43,405 bases of DNA from contig DASSCU010000053.1 in NCBI GenBank assembly GCA_035697485.1, positions 1 through 43,405 of the forward strand. The letters are read 5' to 3'. The notes below the pieces were generated by a model. That model saw nothing but the letters and a program-made list of their open reading frames with translations. It was not told where the DNA came from and did no database searches. Every line of letters starts with the position of its first letter. Positions within the stretch are counted from its first letter, which is position 1. Shown piece after piece: positions 15,227 through 23,209 of the stretch. The DNA comes from Actinomycetota bacterium. Its GTDB lineage: Bacteria; Actinomycetota; UBA4738; HRBIN12. Position numbers and translations under genes: made by a program.

Positions 15227-16429
15227 GTGACGATCACAGCTCGACGGAGACGGGTGACCCGGTTCGGAGTCTGCGCGATCGTGTCGTCGATCGCGATCGT
15301 GGGAGCGACCGTCGCTCCCGCCATCGCCCTTCCGGGGGAGCAACCCGCAGACACGTGGATGGTGAACGGCCCGGTGTGGTCGCTCGGCACCAGGCGCGGG
15401 GTCCTCTGGATCGTCGGCCGCTTCGATCAGTTCCGCTCCGCTGCGAGCGGCGGCAAGATCGTCGACGTGCACAACGTCGCCGCCGTCGACATCGACACCG
15501 GGCTTCCGGTCGACGGCTTGCACCTGCCGAGCGTCACCGGCGGCACCAACCCGATCGTGTACGACCTCAGCTTCGGTGGACGGCGCCTCTTCATCGGTGG
15601 GAAGTTCACGAGCGTCGACGGCAAGGCCAGGAAGAACATCGCGGCGCTGGATCCTGCCACGGGTGAGCTCCTGCCGTTCACGGCGAACGCCCCGGGACTG
15701 CGGACGGTGCTGGGGGCGCCCGACGGCAGCGTGTACGCGGGCGGCAGGACCGATCTGCGTCACTACACGGCATCGGGCGCGCTCGACGGCGCCTTCACAC
15801 TGCAGGTTCCCGACACGAACAGCGTGAACGGGCCGACGATCCGCGACTTGACCTTCGCGCCCAACGGCGACGTGCTGACGTCCGGTGCGTTCGACACGCT
15901 CAACGGGGCGAACCAGCGTGTCGCTGCGAAGCTGGACCCGGTCACGGGACAGCGGCGCTCGTGGTCGCTCGGCGGATTCCTCGGCGACAAGGCAGTCGGC
16001 GTCGACATGTACGTCGACGGGGGCCTGGATGCCCTGTTCCTCGCGGTGGGAGGATCCGACTACGCGGCCCGCTACCGGCTGTCCAACGGCGCCCTGATCT
16101 GGAAGACCGACACGTCCGGCGCTGCGCAGGCGGTCGCGGGCTTCGGCGACGGCTCCGTCGTCTTCGGAGGGCACTATAAGGCGGTCGGCGCGAAGCCGGG
16201 CATCGCCTGCGGGAGCAACAAACACCCGACCGGGAACTGCACCAGGCGGCTGCGGCTCGCCGCCTTCGACGTCGACGACGGGTTCCTCGTCGGCGACTGG
16301 GCTCCCGACATCGAGCCATTGTACTTCGGCATCCGTGCGGTCCTCGTGAACGAACGTGCGCTCCATCTCGGTGGCGAGTTCAGGACGATCGAGGGAACAC
16401 CGCAGACCTACTACGGCATGCTCGTCTGA
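15227..16429 (+). CDS. Secreted beta-propeller (delta-60/DUF5122-like repeat) protein, copy 1
   Basis: A 400-residue exported protein. The N-terminus has a basic start (TARRRRVTR), a hydrophobic core and a signal-peptidase site at APAIA|LPGEQ near residue 35. The mature part is made of repeats of the form GGxFxxVxG...NxAAxDxxTG: GRFDQF, GGKFTSVDG, SGAFDTLNG, GGHYKAVG and GGEFRTIEG, each followed by an AALD/AKLD/AAFD strand. This is the pattern of delta-60 propeller blades. Two cysteines (CGSNK and NCTRR) probably form a disulfide within one blade. No catalytic motif was found. The GTG at 15227 follows GAGGAGG by eight bases. Function unknown; binding or surface role is a guess. Confidence 0.85.
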   Translation: MTITARRRRVTRFGVCAIVSSIAIVGATVAPAIALPGEQPADTWMVNGPVWSLGTRRGVLWIVGRFDQFRSAASGGKIVDVHNVAAVDIDTGLPVDGLHLPSVTGGTNPIVYDLSFGGRRLFIGGKFTSVDGKARKNIAALDPATGELLPFTANAPGLRTVLGAPDGSVYAGGRTDLRHYTASGALDGAFTLQVPDTNSVNGPTIRDLTFAPNGDVLTSGAFDTLNGANQRVAAKLDPVTGQRRSWSLGGFLGDKAVGVDMYVDGGLDALFLAVGGSDYAARYRLSNGALIWKTDTSGAAQAVAGFGDGSVVFGGHYKAVGAKPGIACGSNKHPTGNCTRRLRLAAFDVDDGFLVGDWAPDIEPLYFGIRAVLVNERALHLGGEFRTIEGTPQTYYGMLV

Positions 16430-16491
16430 CCGAGCCGCTGAACAGGGTCCGCCGCTGGCTGTGGGAGCATCCCGTGTGGAGATGGCGCTAC

Positions 16492-16622
16492 CCAGCATCG
16501 TCGAGACCAGGGTGGCGCCGTTCTGACCGATGCCCGCTATCGCGAGGATCCGGATCGGCCGCACCGTCTCGTCAGCAGACGCCGATCGTGCGCTCCGAGT
16601 CGACCCGCTCGGCCCACTCCAT
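16492..16622 (-). pseudogene. Remnant of the sulfotransferase 5' end
   Basis: Reading the minus strand from an ATG at 16622 gives MEWAERVDSERTIGVC then a stop, matching MDAAERVGLEQARSVS of the intact gene at 15129. After a frameshift the sequence continues as IRILAIAGIGQNGATLVSTMLG, matching IKILAIAGTGQNGATLVSRMLG. Homology then ends abruptly at the duplication junction. It cannot make a functional enzyme and is a by-product of the tandem duplication. This fills most of the 297-base gap between the two propeller genes. Confidence 0.85.
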
Positions 16623-16667
16623 CTACATCCCTATCCATCCCTATCGTGACTTTGACGCTCCCCGGGG

Positions 16668-16697
16668 TTGACTCCTGGGTCCACTTCCCGGTTGTAT
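16668..16697 (+). promoter_or_regulatory. Promoter of the second beta-propeller gene
   Basis: TTGACT (16668-16673), 18-base spacer, TTGTAT (16692-16697), 29 bases before the GTG at 16727; conserved with copy 1 in both boxes and spacing. Confidence 0.5.
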
Positions 16698-16726
16698 CGG
16701 ATGACTACCCTCAGAGGAGGCGGCCC

Positions 16727-17938
16727 GTGACGAGCAGTAATCTTCGGCGGGCACTCAGGATGCGGGTCGCGGCATGCGCCATCGTGTCGTCGGTGGCGAT
16801 CATGGCTGCGACCGTCACTCCCGCCGTGGCCCTTCCCGGGGAGCAACCCGCAGACACATGGATGGTCAACGGCCCCGTCTGGTCGCTCGAGTCGGCCGAC
16901 GGCGTGCTCTGGATCGTCGGTCGTTTCACTCAGTTCCGCTCCGATGCCAGCGGCGGCACGGTCGTGAACGTGAACAACGTCGCCGCGGTCGACATCGACA
17001 CCGGTCTTCCGGTCGCCGGACTCCACCTGCCGAAGGTGACCGGAGGAACGTCTCCGATCGTGTATGACGTGAGCTTCGGCGGTGGACGGCTCTTCATCGG
17101 CGGGAAGTTCACGAGCGTCGACGGCAGCGCGCGGAAGAACATCGCGGCGTTGAACCCGAACACCGGACAGCTCCTCTCGGCCTTCACGGCGAACGCTCCG
17201 GGGCTGCGGACGGTCCTCGCGGCACCCGACGGCAGTGTCTACGCCGGTGGCCGGACCGACCTGCGTCACTACACGGCCTCGGGGGCCCTCGACGGCGCGT
17301 TCACACGCCAGGTCCCCGACACCACTAAGAGCTCCAACGGACCAACGATCCGCGACCTCGCCTTCGTCCCCGACGGCGACGTGTTCACGTCGGGAGCGTT
17401 CGACACGCTGAACGGCGCGAACCAGCGAGTGGTGGCGAAGCTGGACCCGGTCACGGGACAGCGGCGCTCGTGGTCGCTCGGCGGCTTCCTCGGCGACAAG
17501 GCGGTCGGGGTGGACATGTACGTCGACCCAGGCCTGGACGCCCTGTTCCTGGCGGTGGGGGGATCCGACTACGCGGCCCGCTATCGGCTGTCCAACGGCG
17601 CCCTGATCTGGAAGACCGACACGTCCGGCGCTGCGCAGGCGGTCGCGGGCTTCGGTGACGGTTCGGTGGTCTTCGGAGGGCACTATAAGGCGGTCGGCGC
17701 GAAGCCCGGCATCGCGTGCGGCAGCAACAAGAACCCGACAGGCAAGTGCACGAAGCGGCTCCGCCTCGCCGCCTTCGATGTGTCCAACGGGTTCCTGGTG
17801 ACTGATTGGGCGCCCGACATCGAGCCCCTCTACTTCGGGGTCCGCGCGGTCTTCGTCCACGACGGCCGCCTGCATCTCGGCGGCGAGTTCAAGACGATCG
17901 ACGGCACATCTCAGACCTACTACGGCATGCTCGACTGA
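16727..17938 (+). CDS. Secreted beta-propeller (delta-60/DUF5122-like repeat) protein, copy 2
   Basis: A 403-residue paralogue of the preceding protein, the same along almost its whole length, with the same signal peptide plan (cleavage at TPAVA|LPGEQ), the same GGxFxxVxG blade repeats and the same Cys pair (CGSNK and GKCTKR). The N-terminal region and the blade around TTKSSNGPT differ most. The GTG at 16727 is chosen because GAGGAGG is six bases upstream, exactly as in copy 1; an in-frame ATG at 16646 would add 27 unrelated residues and lies upstream of the promoter. A 71-base stretch (17585-17655) is identical to 16076-16146. Probably exported; role unknown. Confidence 0.85.
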   Translation: MTSSNLRRALRMRVAACAIVSSVAIMAATVTPAVALPGEQPADTWMVNGPVWSLESADGVLWIVGRFTQFRSDASGGTVVNVNNVAAVDIDTGLPVAGLHLPKVTGGTSPIVYDVSFGGGRLFIGGKFTSVDGSARKNIAALNPNTGQLLSAFTANAPGLRTVLAAPDGSVYAGGRTDLRHYTASGALDGAFTRQVPDTTKSSNGPTIRDLAFVPDGDVFTSGAFDTLNGANQRVVAKLDPVTGQRRSWSLGGFLGDKAVGVDMYVDPGLDALFLAVGGSDYAARYRLSNGALIWKTDTSGAAQAVAGFGDGSVVFGGHYKAVGAKPGIACGSNKNPTGKCTKRLRLAAFDVSNGFLVTDWAPDIEPLYFGVRAVFVHDGRLHLGGEFKTIDGTSQTYYGMLD

Positions 17939-17999
17939 CCCGGAGGGAACCCAGCCGCCCGCGCTTCGGGGTCCGGCACCGCTGTGGGAGCATCTGCCC

Positions 18000-19073
18000 G
18001 TGGGACTCGCGCTGCGCATCCTGTCTGTCGGCGCCGGGGTGGCACTGGTCGCGGCGGCCGTGGTCTCGGCGGTGAAGACCGTGGTGATCCCCCGCCAGGC
18101 CGCCTCGATCATCACGCGCACCGTCTTCACGGTGCTGCGCCGCGTCTACCACGTAGCGACCCCCGCCTCGATGTCCTTCGAGCGGCGCGATCGCGTGCTC
18201 GCGACGTACGCGCCCCTCGGCATGCTCGGGCTGCTGGTCGCGTGGATCGGTCTGACGTTCCTCGGCTACGCGGCGATCTTCTGGGGACTCGACGGCGCCA
18301 CCAGCTCCACGGTGGCGCTCGAGCTGAGCGGCTCCTCGCTGTTCACGCTCGGCTTCCTGCGACCGGGCGAGTTCTGGCTGATGATGGTCTCGTTCACCGA
18401 GGCCGCGATCGGCCTGTTCCTGCTGGCGCTGCTGATCACCTATCTGCCGAGCATCAACGGCGCGTTCTCGCGACGGGAACGGGGCGTCACGGCGCTCGCC
18501 GTGCGGGCGGGCGAGCCGCCGTCGGGTGTCGAGATGGTCCTGCGCTTCTGGCGGCTCGAGCGCATGTCTGAGCTGCACGAGGTCTGGGTCGAGTGGGAAC
18601 GCTGGTTCGTCGACGTCGAGGAGACGCATACCTCGTTCTCGGCGCTGGTCTTCTTCCGTTCGCCGCAGACCGATCACTCGTGGGTCACGGCCGCGGGCGC
18701 GGTGCTGGACGGCGCCGCGCTCACGATCTCGAGCATCGATGTGCCGCACGACGTGCAGGCCGACATCTGCATCCGCGCCGGCTACCTGTCGCTGCGCCGC
18801 ATCGCGGAAGGGTTCGGCATGCCGTTCGAACGACAACCCACCCCCGAGGACCCGATCTCGATCACCCGGCAGGAGTGGGGAGACGCGATCGACGACCTCG
18901 CGGCGGCGGGCGTCGCGGTCAAAGCCGATCGCGACCAGGCGTGGCGCGACTTCGCCGGATGGCGCGTGAACTACGACACCGTGCTGCTCGAGCTGGCGGA
19001 GCTCACCGACGCGCCCTACGCGATGTGGTCCTCGGACCGTGGGGTACTGCGAGGGGCTAGGCGCCAGGCTTGA
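18000..19073 (+). CDS. Three-helix membrane protein with a potassium-channel-like pore segment
   Basis: A 357-residue protein: helix 1 at about 8-28, helix 2 at 72-96, then a re-entrant-looking loop LELSGSSLFTLGFLRPGEF (108-125), helix 3 at 127-149, and a cytosolic domain of about 200 residues. A helix, a loop of the form SxxTxGF and a helix is the layout of the two-TM potassium-channel pore, but the filter reads TLGFL rather than TVGYGD, so selectivity is doubtful. The cytosolic part (FWRLERMSELHEVWVEWERWF) matches no domain I know. The GTG at 18000 has GGGAG nine bases upstream. Its end overlaps the convergent MFS fusion by 17 bases. A truncated copy of its start lies at 16474. Confidence 0.75.
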   Translation: MGLALRILSVGAGVALVAAAVVSAVKTVVIPRQAASIITRTVFTVLRRVYHVATPASMSFERRDRVLATYAPLGMLGLLVAWIGLTFLGYAAIFWGLDGATSSTVALELSGSSLFTLGFLRPGEFWLMMVSFTEAAIGLFLLALLITYLPSINGAFSRRERGVTALAVRAGEPPSGVEMVLRFWRLERMSELHEVWVEWERWFVDVEETHTSFSALVFFRSPQTDHSWVTAAGAVLDGAALTISSIDVPHDVQADICIRAGYLSLRRIAEGFGMPFERQPTPEDPISITRQEWGDAIDDLAAAGVAVKADRDQAWRDFAGWRVNYDTVLLELAELTDAPYAMWSSDRGVLRGARRQA

Positions 19074-19536
19074 ACACCATGTCGAGCACGACCAGCGCCA
19101 GCACGGCGTAGTCGAGGCGCGAGACGACGATCAGCCGATCGCGCATCGCGGTCACGCCCGGATCGTCGAACCCCTCGTCCTGCGCGAGCTTCGCGAGCTT
19201 CCCGCCGGTCGGCCCGAGGTAGAGCGAGCCCGTGAGGGCCGTCGCCACGATGCCCACCAGCGCGAGCGCGATCCACAGCTCGAAGGAGTACGGGCCGTAC
19301 CAGACCATGGCGATGCCGGCGAGCAGCACGACGATCGACATCGGCATGAAGAGGCGCTGGCCGATGTGCTCGGCGTCCTTCCCGAGCTGCAGGAACCCCT
19401 CGTTGTCGTTCGCCCGCTTGAATTGGGCGATCTTCACCTGGAAGAAGAACGCTCCTCCCACCCAGATGATCGCCGCGAAGACGTGCACGAAGGCGATCGC
19501 CTCGTACAGGGTCGTGTTGTACGCGAGCAGTTCCAT
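19057..19536 (-). other. Possible independent start of the 159-residue DUF2269-like protein inside the fusion frame
   Basis: The ATG at 19536 begins MELLAYNTTLYEAIAFVHV, the usual N-terminus of a free-standing DUF2269-like integral membrane protein, and is preceded by GGGAGGG. The upstream linker looks like translated spacer. Either the stop of the MFS gene was lost, or both a fusion and a free protein are made. Confidence 0.4.
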
Positions 19537-20910
19537 CGCCGAGCATCCCTCCCGTGTCGGTCCGGCGCCGCGCACGATACCCGTGGGGCGAGGTCGAGGG
19601 AAGCGCGTCAGGGGCTCGGATCCCGAGCGTCGTAGCGACAGAAGCCGGGTGCGAACCCACCGCAGCATCCCCACGCCGACGATCGTGAGCAGCCCGCCCG
19701 ACACGATCGAGAAGGGCACGCTCGTGAGCGAGGCGACCGCACCCGACTCGACGTTGCCGAGCGACGGGCCCGTCGCCCAGACGGCCATGTCGATGCCGTC
19801 GAGCCGACCGCGCAGCCGGTCTTCGACCGCCGTCTGCAGGATCGTGGAGCGGTAGATGCCGCTCACCATGTCGCCGGCCCCGGCGACGGCGAGCATCGCG
19901 AGCGAGAGCCACAGCACGTCGGACAGGCCGAAGACGACGATCGCCGCGCCCCAGACCGTGATCGCGAGCAGGATCGCCCGCCCCTGGCGGTGCACGTGCT
20001 TCGCGCGCCCCGAGAACAGGGTCGCGAGGAACGCCCCGGCCGCCGGCGCGGCGTACAGCAGGCCGAGCGCCAGCTCCGCGCTCATCCCGTCACCGCCGAG
20101 CCGGTCGGCAACCGCCGGGAACAGCGCGATCGGAAACCCGAACACCATCGCGTTCAGGTCGGCCAGGAACACCGACTGCAGCGTGCGCTTGCCCCGCAGG
20201 AACCGGAAGCCGTCCTTGATCGCCTCCCAGCTCACGTCGATCTCCTCGTCGCTCGGGGGCGACGGGTGCATGCGCGCGATCTGCACGATCACGGCGACGA
20301 ACGTCGCCGCGTCGAAGACGAACGCGCCAGCGGGCTCGATCGTGGCGAGCAGCACGCCGGCAGCGACGGGTCCGAGCATCGAGTCGAGCGTGCCGAACCC
20401 GGCTTCCAGCGCGTTGGCCGATGGCAGGAGTCCGGGCTCGAGCAGCCGCGCCGGCCACGTCGACAGGGCGGGTCGGTTGAACGTGTACAGGCCCGCCGAG
20501 ACGAACGCGAACACGTACAGCGGCCACAGCAGGGGCTCGTCGAGCAGCGCGTTCACGGCCATCAGGGCGGACATCACGGCGAGGATCGCGTGGGTCGCGA
20601 TCGTGAGCCGCCGCCGCTCGAGCGCGTCGGCGAAGGCGCCGCCGACGATCGGGAAGACGAAGACCGGCACGAGCTCCACGAGCCCGAGCAGCCCCACGGC
20701 GAGCGTCGACCCCGTGAGGTCGTAGACCTGGAACGGGATCACGACCGCGACGATCTCGTCGCCGAAGTCCGAGACCGACCGCCCGACGAACAGGTGCCGG
20801 AAGTCCCGTGAGACGCGCAGCGGCGTGACGTCGACCAGGTGCCCACGAGCCCGCGCGAGGACGCCCTTGGGCTGCGGGTCGTGCGGGGGCGATCCCAGAT
20901 GGTCGGCCAC
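19057..20910 (-). CDS. MFS transporter fused in frame to a DUF2269-like membrane protein
   Basis: A single 617-codon frame. Residues 1-425 are an MFS exporter of the EntS/TMR type (LFVGRSVSDFGDEIVAVVIPFQVYDLTGSTLAVG; FADALERRRLTIATH, motif A; FNRPALSTWPARLLEP). A proline/arginine-rich linker (about 426-458) with no helix follows. Residues 459-617 are a four-helix DUF2269-like protein (FVHVFAAIIWVGGAFFFQVKIAQF at its start). No stop separates them. An internal ATG at 19536 with GGGAGGG ten bases upstream may also start the small protein alone. The GTG at 20910 has only a weak ribosome site and follows the glycosylase stop by 15 bases. Substrate unknown. Confidence 0.8.
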   Translation of the reverse strand: MADHLGSPPHDPQPKGVLARARGHLVDVTPLRVSRDFRHLFVGRSVSDFGDEIVAVVIPFQVYDLTGSTLAVGLLGLVELVPVFVFPIVGGAFADALERRRLTIATHAILAVMSALMAVNALLDEPLLWPLYVFAFVSAGLYTFNRPALSTWPARLLEPGLLPSANALEAGFGTLDSMLGPVAAGVLLATIEPAGAFVFDAATFVAVIVQIARMHPSPPSDEEIDVSWEAIKDGFRFLRGKRTLQSVFLADLNAMVFGFPIALFPAVADRLGGDGMSAELALGLLYAAPAAGAFLATLFSGRAKHVHRQGRAILLAITVWGAAIVVFGLSDVLWLSLAMLAVAGAGDMVSGIYRSTILQTAVEDRLRGRLDGIDMAVWATGPSLGNVESGAVASLTSVPFSIVSGGLLTIVGVGMLRWVRTRLLSLRRSGSEPLTRFPRPRPTGIVRGAGPTREGCSAMELLAYNTTLYEAIAFVHVFAAIIWVGGAFFFQVKIAQFKRANDNEGFLQLGKDAEHIGQRLFMPMSIVVLLAGIAMVWYGPYSFELWIALALVGIVATALTGSLYLGPTGGKLAKLAQDEGFDDPGVTAMRDRLIVVSRLDYAVLALVVLDMVFKPGA

Positions 20911-20925
20911 GATGGCCGACCACCG

Positions 20926-21762
20926 CTACCGAAGGAGCCGGCTCATGCGGCGGTCGGCCAGCACCTTCCCGCCCGTCTGGCAGTCGGGGCAGTACGTCAC
21001 CTCGTGCGACTCGTAGCTCACCCGGCGCAGGTCGGCGCCGCACACCGGACACTCCTCCCCTGCCCGGTTGTGCACCGTGAAGTGGTCGCCGATCTTCGTC
21101 GGGAGACCGCCTCGTCGCTGTCGCTCGACCCCGAGCGCCTCGTCGAGGATCGCGTGCACAGCCTCGATCAGCCGTTCCCGCTCGTCGGCCTCGAGCTTCG
21201 CCAGGCTCGCGTAGGGAGAGAGCTTCGCCCGGTGCAGGATGTCGTCGCTGTAGCCCCTGCCCACCCCGGCCACCGTGCGTTGATCTCGCAGGATCGTGTG
21301 CACGCGCCGTGCGTCGTCGCCCGAGAGGAACAGCTCGTCGGCCTCGGGGCTCGCGACCTCGGGCCCGAGCCTCTCGAGCGGACCGTCGTCGCCGTCGGCC
21401 AGCACCCACCAGCCGGCTTTGCGCTCCTTGCCGAACTCCTTCACGAGCACGCCGGGCCGGTCGTGCGCACGGATGCGCAGCACCGCGCCCCTGGGCTTCG
21501 TCGACTTCGGCGGCGCCTCGACGTCGACGCGCCCGCCCTGCGAGAGGTGCACGAGCACTCGCAGACCGCCCTCGAGCTCGAGCACCAGGTACTTCCCGCG
21601 ACGGGTCACTCGCTCGACCGTGCGGCCGAGCGCCTCGGCCGGCCGCGGCGCGAAGGTCTTGAGCGACGAGAACTGCAGCATGTCGAGGGCGTCGAGCGGC
21701 GCACCCGAGAGCACCTCGTCGAGCCGCTCGGCGAGTGCCTGCACCTCCGGCATCTCGGGCAT
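20926..21762 (-). CDS. Fpg/Nei-family DNA glycosylase/AP lyase (base-excision repair)
   Basis: A 278-residue enzyme that removes oxidised bases and cuts the DNA backbone. The N-terminus MPEMPEV supplies catalytic Pro (after Met removal) and Glu3; Lys57 in [10 protein letters not shown] is the conserved beta-hairpin lysine. The H2TH motif is [18 protein letters not shown]. In classical Fpg the third position after GVG is Asn; here it is Arg, as in a separate actinobacterial branch. The C-terminal zinc finger has Cys238, 241, 258 and 261. Start chosen because Pro must follow Met. It sits nine bases after the decarboxylase stop. Exact base specificity cannot be assigned. Confidence 0.9.
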   Translation of the reverse strand: MPEMPEVQALAERLDEVLSGAPLDALDMLQFSSLKTFAPRPAEALGRTVERVTRRGKYLVLELEGGLRVLVHLSQGGRVDVEAPPKSTKPRGAVLRIRAHDRPGVLVKEFGKERKAGWWVLADGDDGPLERLGPEVASPEADELFLSGDDARRVHTILRDQRTVAGVGRGYSDDILHRAKLSPYASLAKLEADERERLIEAVHAILDEALGVERQRRGGLPTKIGDHFTVHNRAGEECPVCGADLRRVSYESHEVTYCPDCQTGGKVLADRRMSRLLR

Positions 21763-21771
21763 CGGGCGCCC

Positions 21772-23166
21772 TTACACCGCGAGCTCCGCGGCCGCCTTCG
21801 CCACGATCTCGATGCACTCGTCGATGCGGTCGCGGTGCGTTCGATGCGACACGATGCAGATGCGAAGCACGTACCGGCCGTGGATGCGCGTCGACGAGAG
21901 GAACACCCGTTTCGACGCATTGATGCGACGCAGGAACTCGGCCTGGCGGTCGTCGTCGGCGTCACCGCCGAGCCGGAACGCCACCGTGCTCAGCTGCGGG
22001 CGCCAGCACACCTCGACGTTCGGGTCGGCCTCGAGCGCCTCGACGACCACATGCGCGAGGTCGAGCTTCTCATCGAGCGCCTCGCGGAACGCCGCGACGC
22101 CGTGCAGCCGCAGCGGGAACCACACCCGCAGGCCCCGCCAGTCGCGCGAGAGCTCGGCCGAGTACTCGCTGTAGTTCGGCAGCTCTCCGGTGGGCGGCAG
22201 GTCCTGCAGGTAGGCCGCACCCTCGAAATGCGCATCGCGCAGCGCCCGTCCGTCGCGGACGACCAGCCCTCCCGTCCCGTAGGGCAGGAACATGCCCTTG
22301 TGGGGGTCGAGCGTGACGGAGTCGCTGCGCTCGATGCCGCGGAACGCGGCACGCCCGCGCTCGGTGAGCTGGAAGAACCCTCCGTAGGCGCCGTCGACGT
22401 GCATCCAGAGGACCTCGTCGGCGGCGATGTCGGCGATCGCGTCGAGCGGATCGATCGCGCCGGTGTTCGTCGTGCCCGCGCTCGGAACGACGAGGAACGG
22501 CCGGAGTCCGGCCTCGCGGTCCTCACGCACGAGGGCCCGGAGCGCCTCGGGGTCCATCCGCAGCTCCGCGTCGGTCGGCACGACGCGCAGGTTCCGTTTC
22601 GAGAAGCCGGCGATCGTCGCGGCCTTCGTCACGCTCGCGTGCGCCTGCTCGCTCACGTAGTACGTGCCGTCGAGGAAGTCCTCCCCGAGCTTCGTGTGAC
22701 GGGCCGTGACCATCGCCGACAGGTTCGCCATCGAGCCGCCGGTGAGCAGCAGCCCCTGCGACGTCGCCGGGTAGTCGAAGACGCCGCAGAGCCAGCGCGT
22801 GACGTTCTCCTCGATCTGGACGACGGCCGGGCTCGGCTGCCACAGCCCCACGTATCGGTTCACGCCCTGCGCCAGGAAGTCGGCCAGCGCCGCGGTGTAG
22901 AGCCCGCCCCCCGGGATGTACGCGAGGTAGCCGGGACCGGCGTACTCGAACGTCTTCTCGATCGCGCGCCGCGCCTCGTCGAACAGCGGCGCGAAGTCGC
23001 CGCCTCGCTCGGGCGGCGCCGCCCGCAACTCCCGCGCGAGCTCGATCGCGCCCTCGGTGGCTTCGGCGGGCGCGTCGTCGAGACCGTCGATGAAGCCGAT
23101 CAGGTACTCGAGCGCGGACTCCCCCATCGCGCGCATGTCCTGAGGAGCGGGGTCGAGCGGCAGCAT
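21772..23166 (-). CDS. PLP-dependent group II decarboxylase (aromatic amino acid/glutamate decarboxylase family)
   Basis: A 464-residue PLP enzyme. Internal aldimine Lys290 is in TLDPHKGMFLPYG, the pyridine-nitrogen Asp258 in HVDGAYGG, and the ring-stacking His176 in SEQAHASV; the phosphate loop is LTGGSMANLS. The order and spacing are those of group II decarboxylases (DOPA/tryptophan/tyrosine or glutamate). Substrate determinants are not readable. The ATG at 23166 is preferred to one at 23175: a TACGAT box sits exactly seven bases upstream, the near-leaderless pattern seen elsewhere here, and the 23175 ATG lies inside that box. With the agmatinase-like gene nearby, amine metabolism is a reasonable but unproven theme. 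Confidence 0.88.
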   Translation of the reverse strand: MLPLDPAPQDMRAMGESALEYLIGFIDGLDDAPAEATEGAIELARELRAAPPERGGDFAPLFDEARRAIEKTFEYAGPGYLAYIPGGGLYTAALADFLAQGVNRYVGLWQPSPAVVQIEENVTRWLCGVFDYPATSQGLLLTGGSMANLSAMVTARHTKLGEDFLDGTYYVSEQAHASVTKAATIAGFSKRNLRVVPTDAELRMDPEALRALVREDREAGLRPFLVVPSAGTTNTGAIDPLDAIADIAADEVLWMHVDGAYGGFFQLTERGRAAFRGIERSDSVTLDPHKGMFLPYGTGGLVVRDGRALRDAHFEGAAYLQDLPPTGELPNYSEYSAELSRDWRGLRVWFPLRLHGVAAFREALDEKLDLAHVVVEALEADPNVEVCWRPQLSTVAFRLGGDADDDRQAEFLRRINASKRVFLSSTRIHGRYVLRICIVSHRTHRDRIDECIEIVAKAAAELAV

Positions 23167-23173
23167 GACGACC

Positions 23174-23179
23174 ATCGTA
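23174..23179 (-). promoter_or_regulatory. -10 box TACGAT of the decarboxylase gene
   Basis: TACGAT on the minus strand ends seven bases before the ATG at 23166, consistent with a leaderless transcript starting at or next to the start codon. Confidence 0.5.
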
Positions 23180-23209
23180 GCCGCGGGGCGAGATGCGGGA
23201 CGCTGCGCC

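Larger units (their letters stand above)
14996..16480. repeat. Tandem duplication unit, copy 1 (about 1.5 kb)
   Basis: This segment runs from inside the sulfotransferase 5' end, through the intergenic promoter and the first propeller gene, to the ribosome-binding site and start codon of what was the next gene (GTG at 16474, now truncated). Its parts match copy 2 in the same order with an offset of 1500-1526 bases. Boundaries are approximate to about 10 bases. Confidence 0.8.
16492..18010. repeat. Tandem duplication unit, copy 2
   Basis: Second copy: sulfotransferase 5' remnant (16492-16622), TTGACT/TTGTAT promoter, GAGGAGG site, second propeller gene and the intact start region of the channel-like gene. 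The 18000 start region (gtgggagcatctgccc then GTG) matches 16461-16476. The duplication junction lies at about 16480-16492. Confidence 0.8.

Noticed and set aside
15130-15390. N-terminal extension of the sulfotransferase to 15390.
   Set aside because: It would cross the propeller promoter and signal-peptide region; the ATG at 15129 has a strong ribosome site and begins the conserved domain at the right distance.
16646-16726. Earlier ATG for the second propeller protein.
   Set aside because: It lies upstream of the conserved promoter boxes and adds residues not seen in copy 1; the GTG at 16727 has GAGGAGG.
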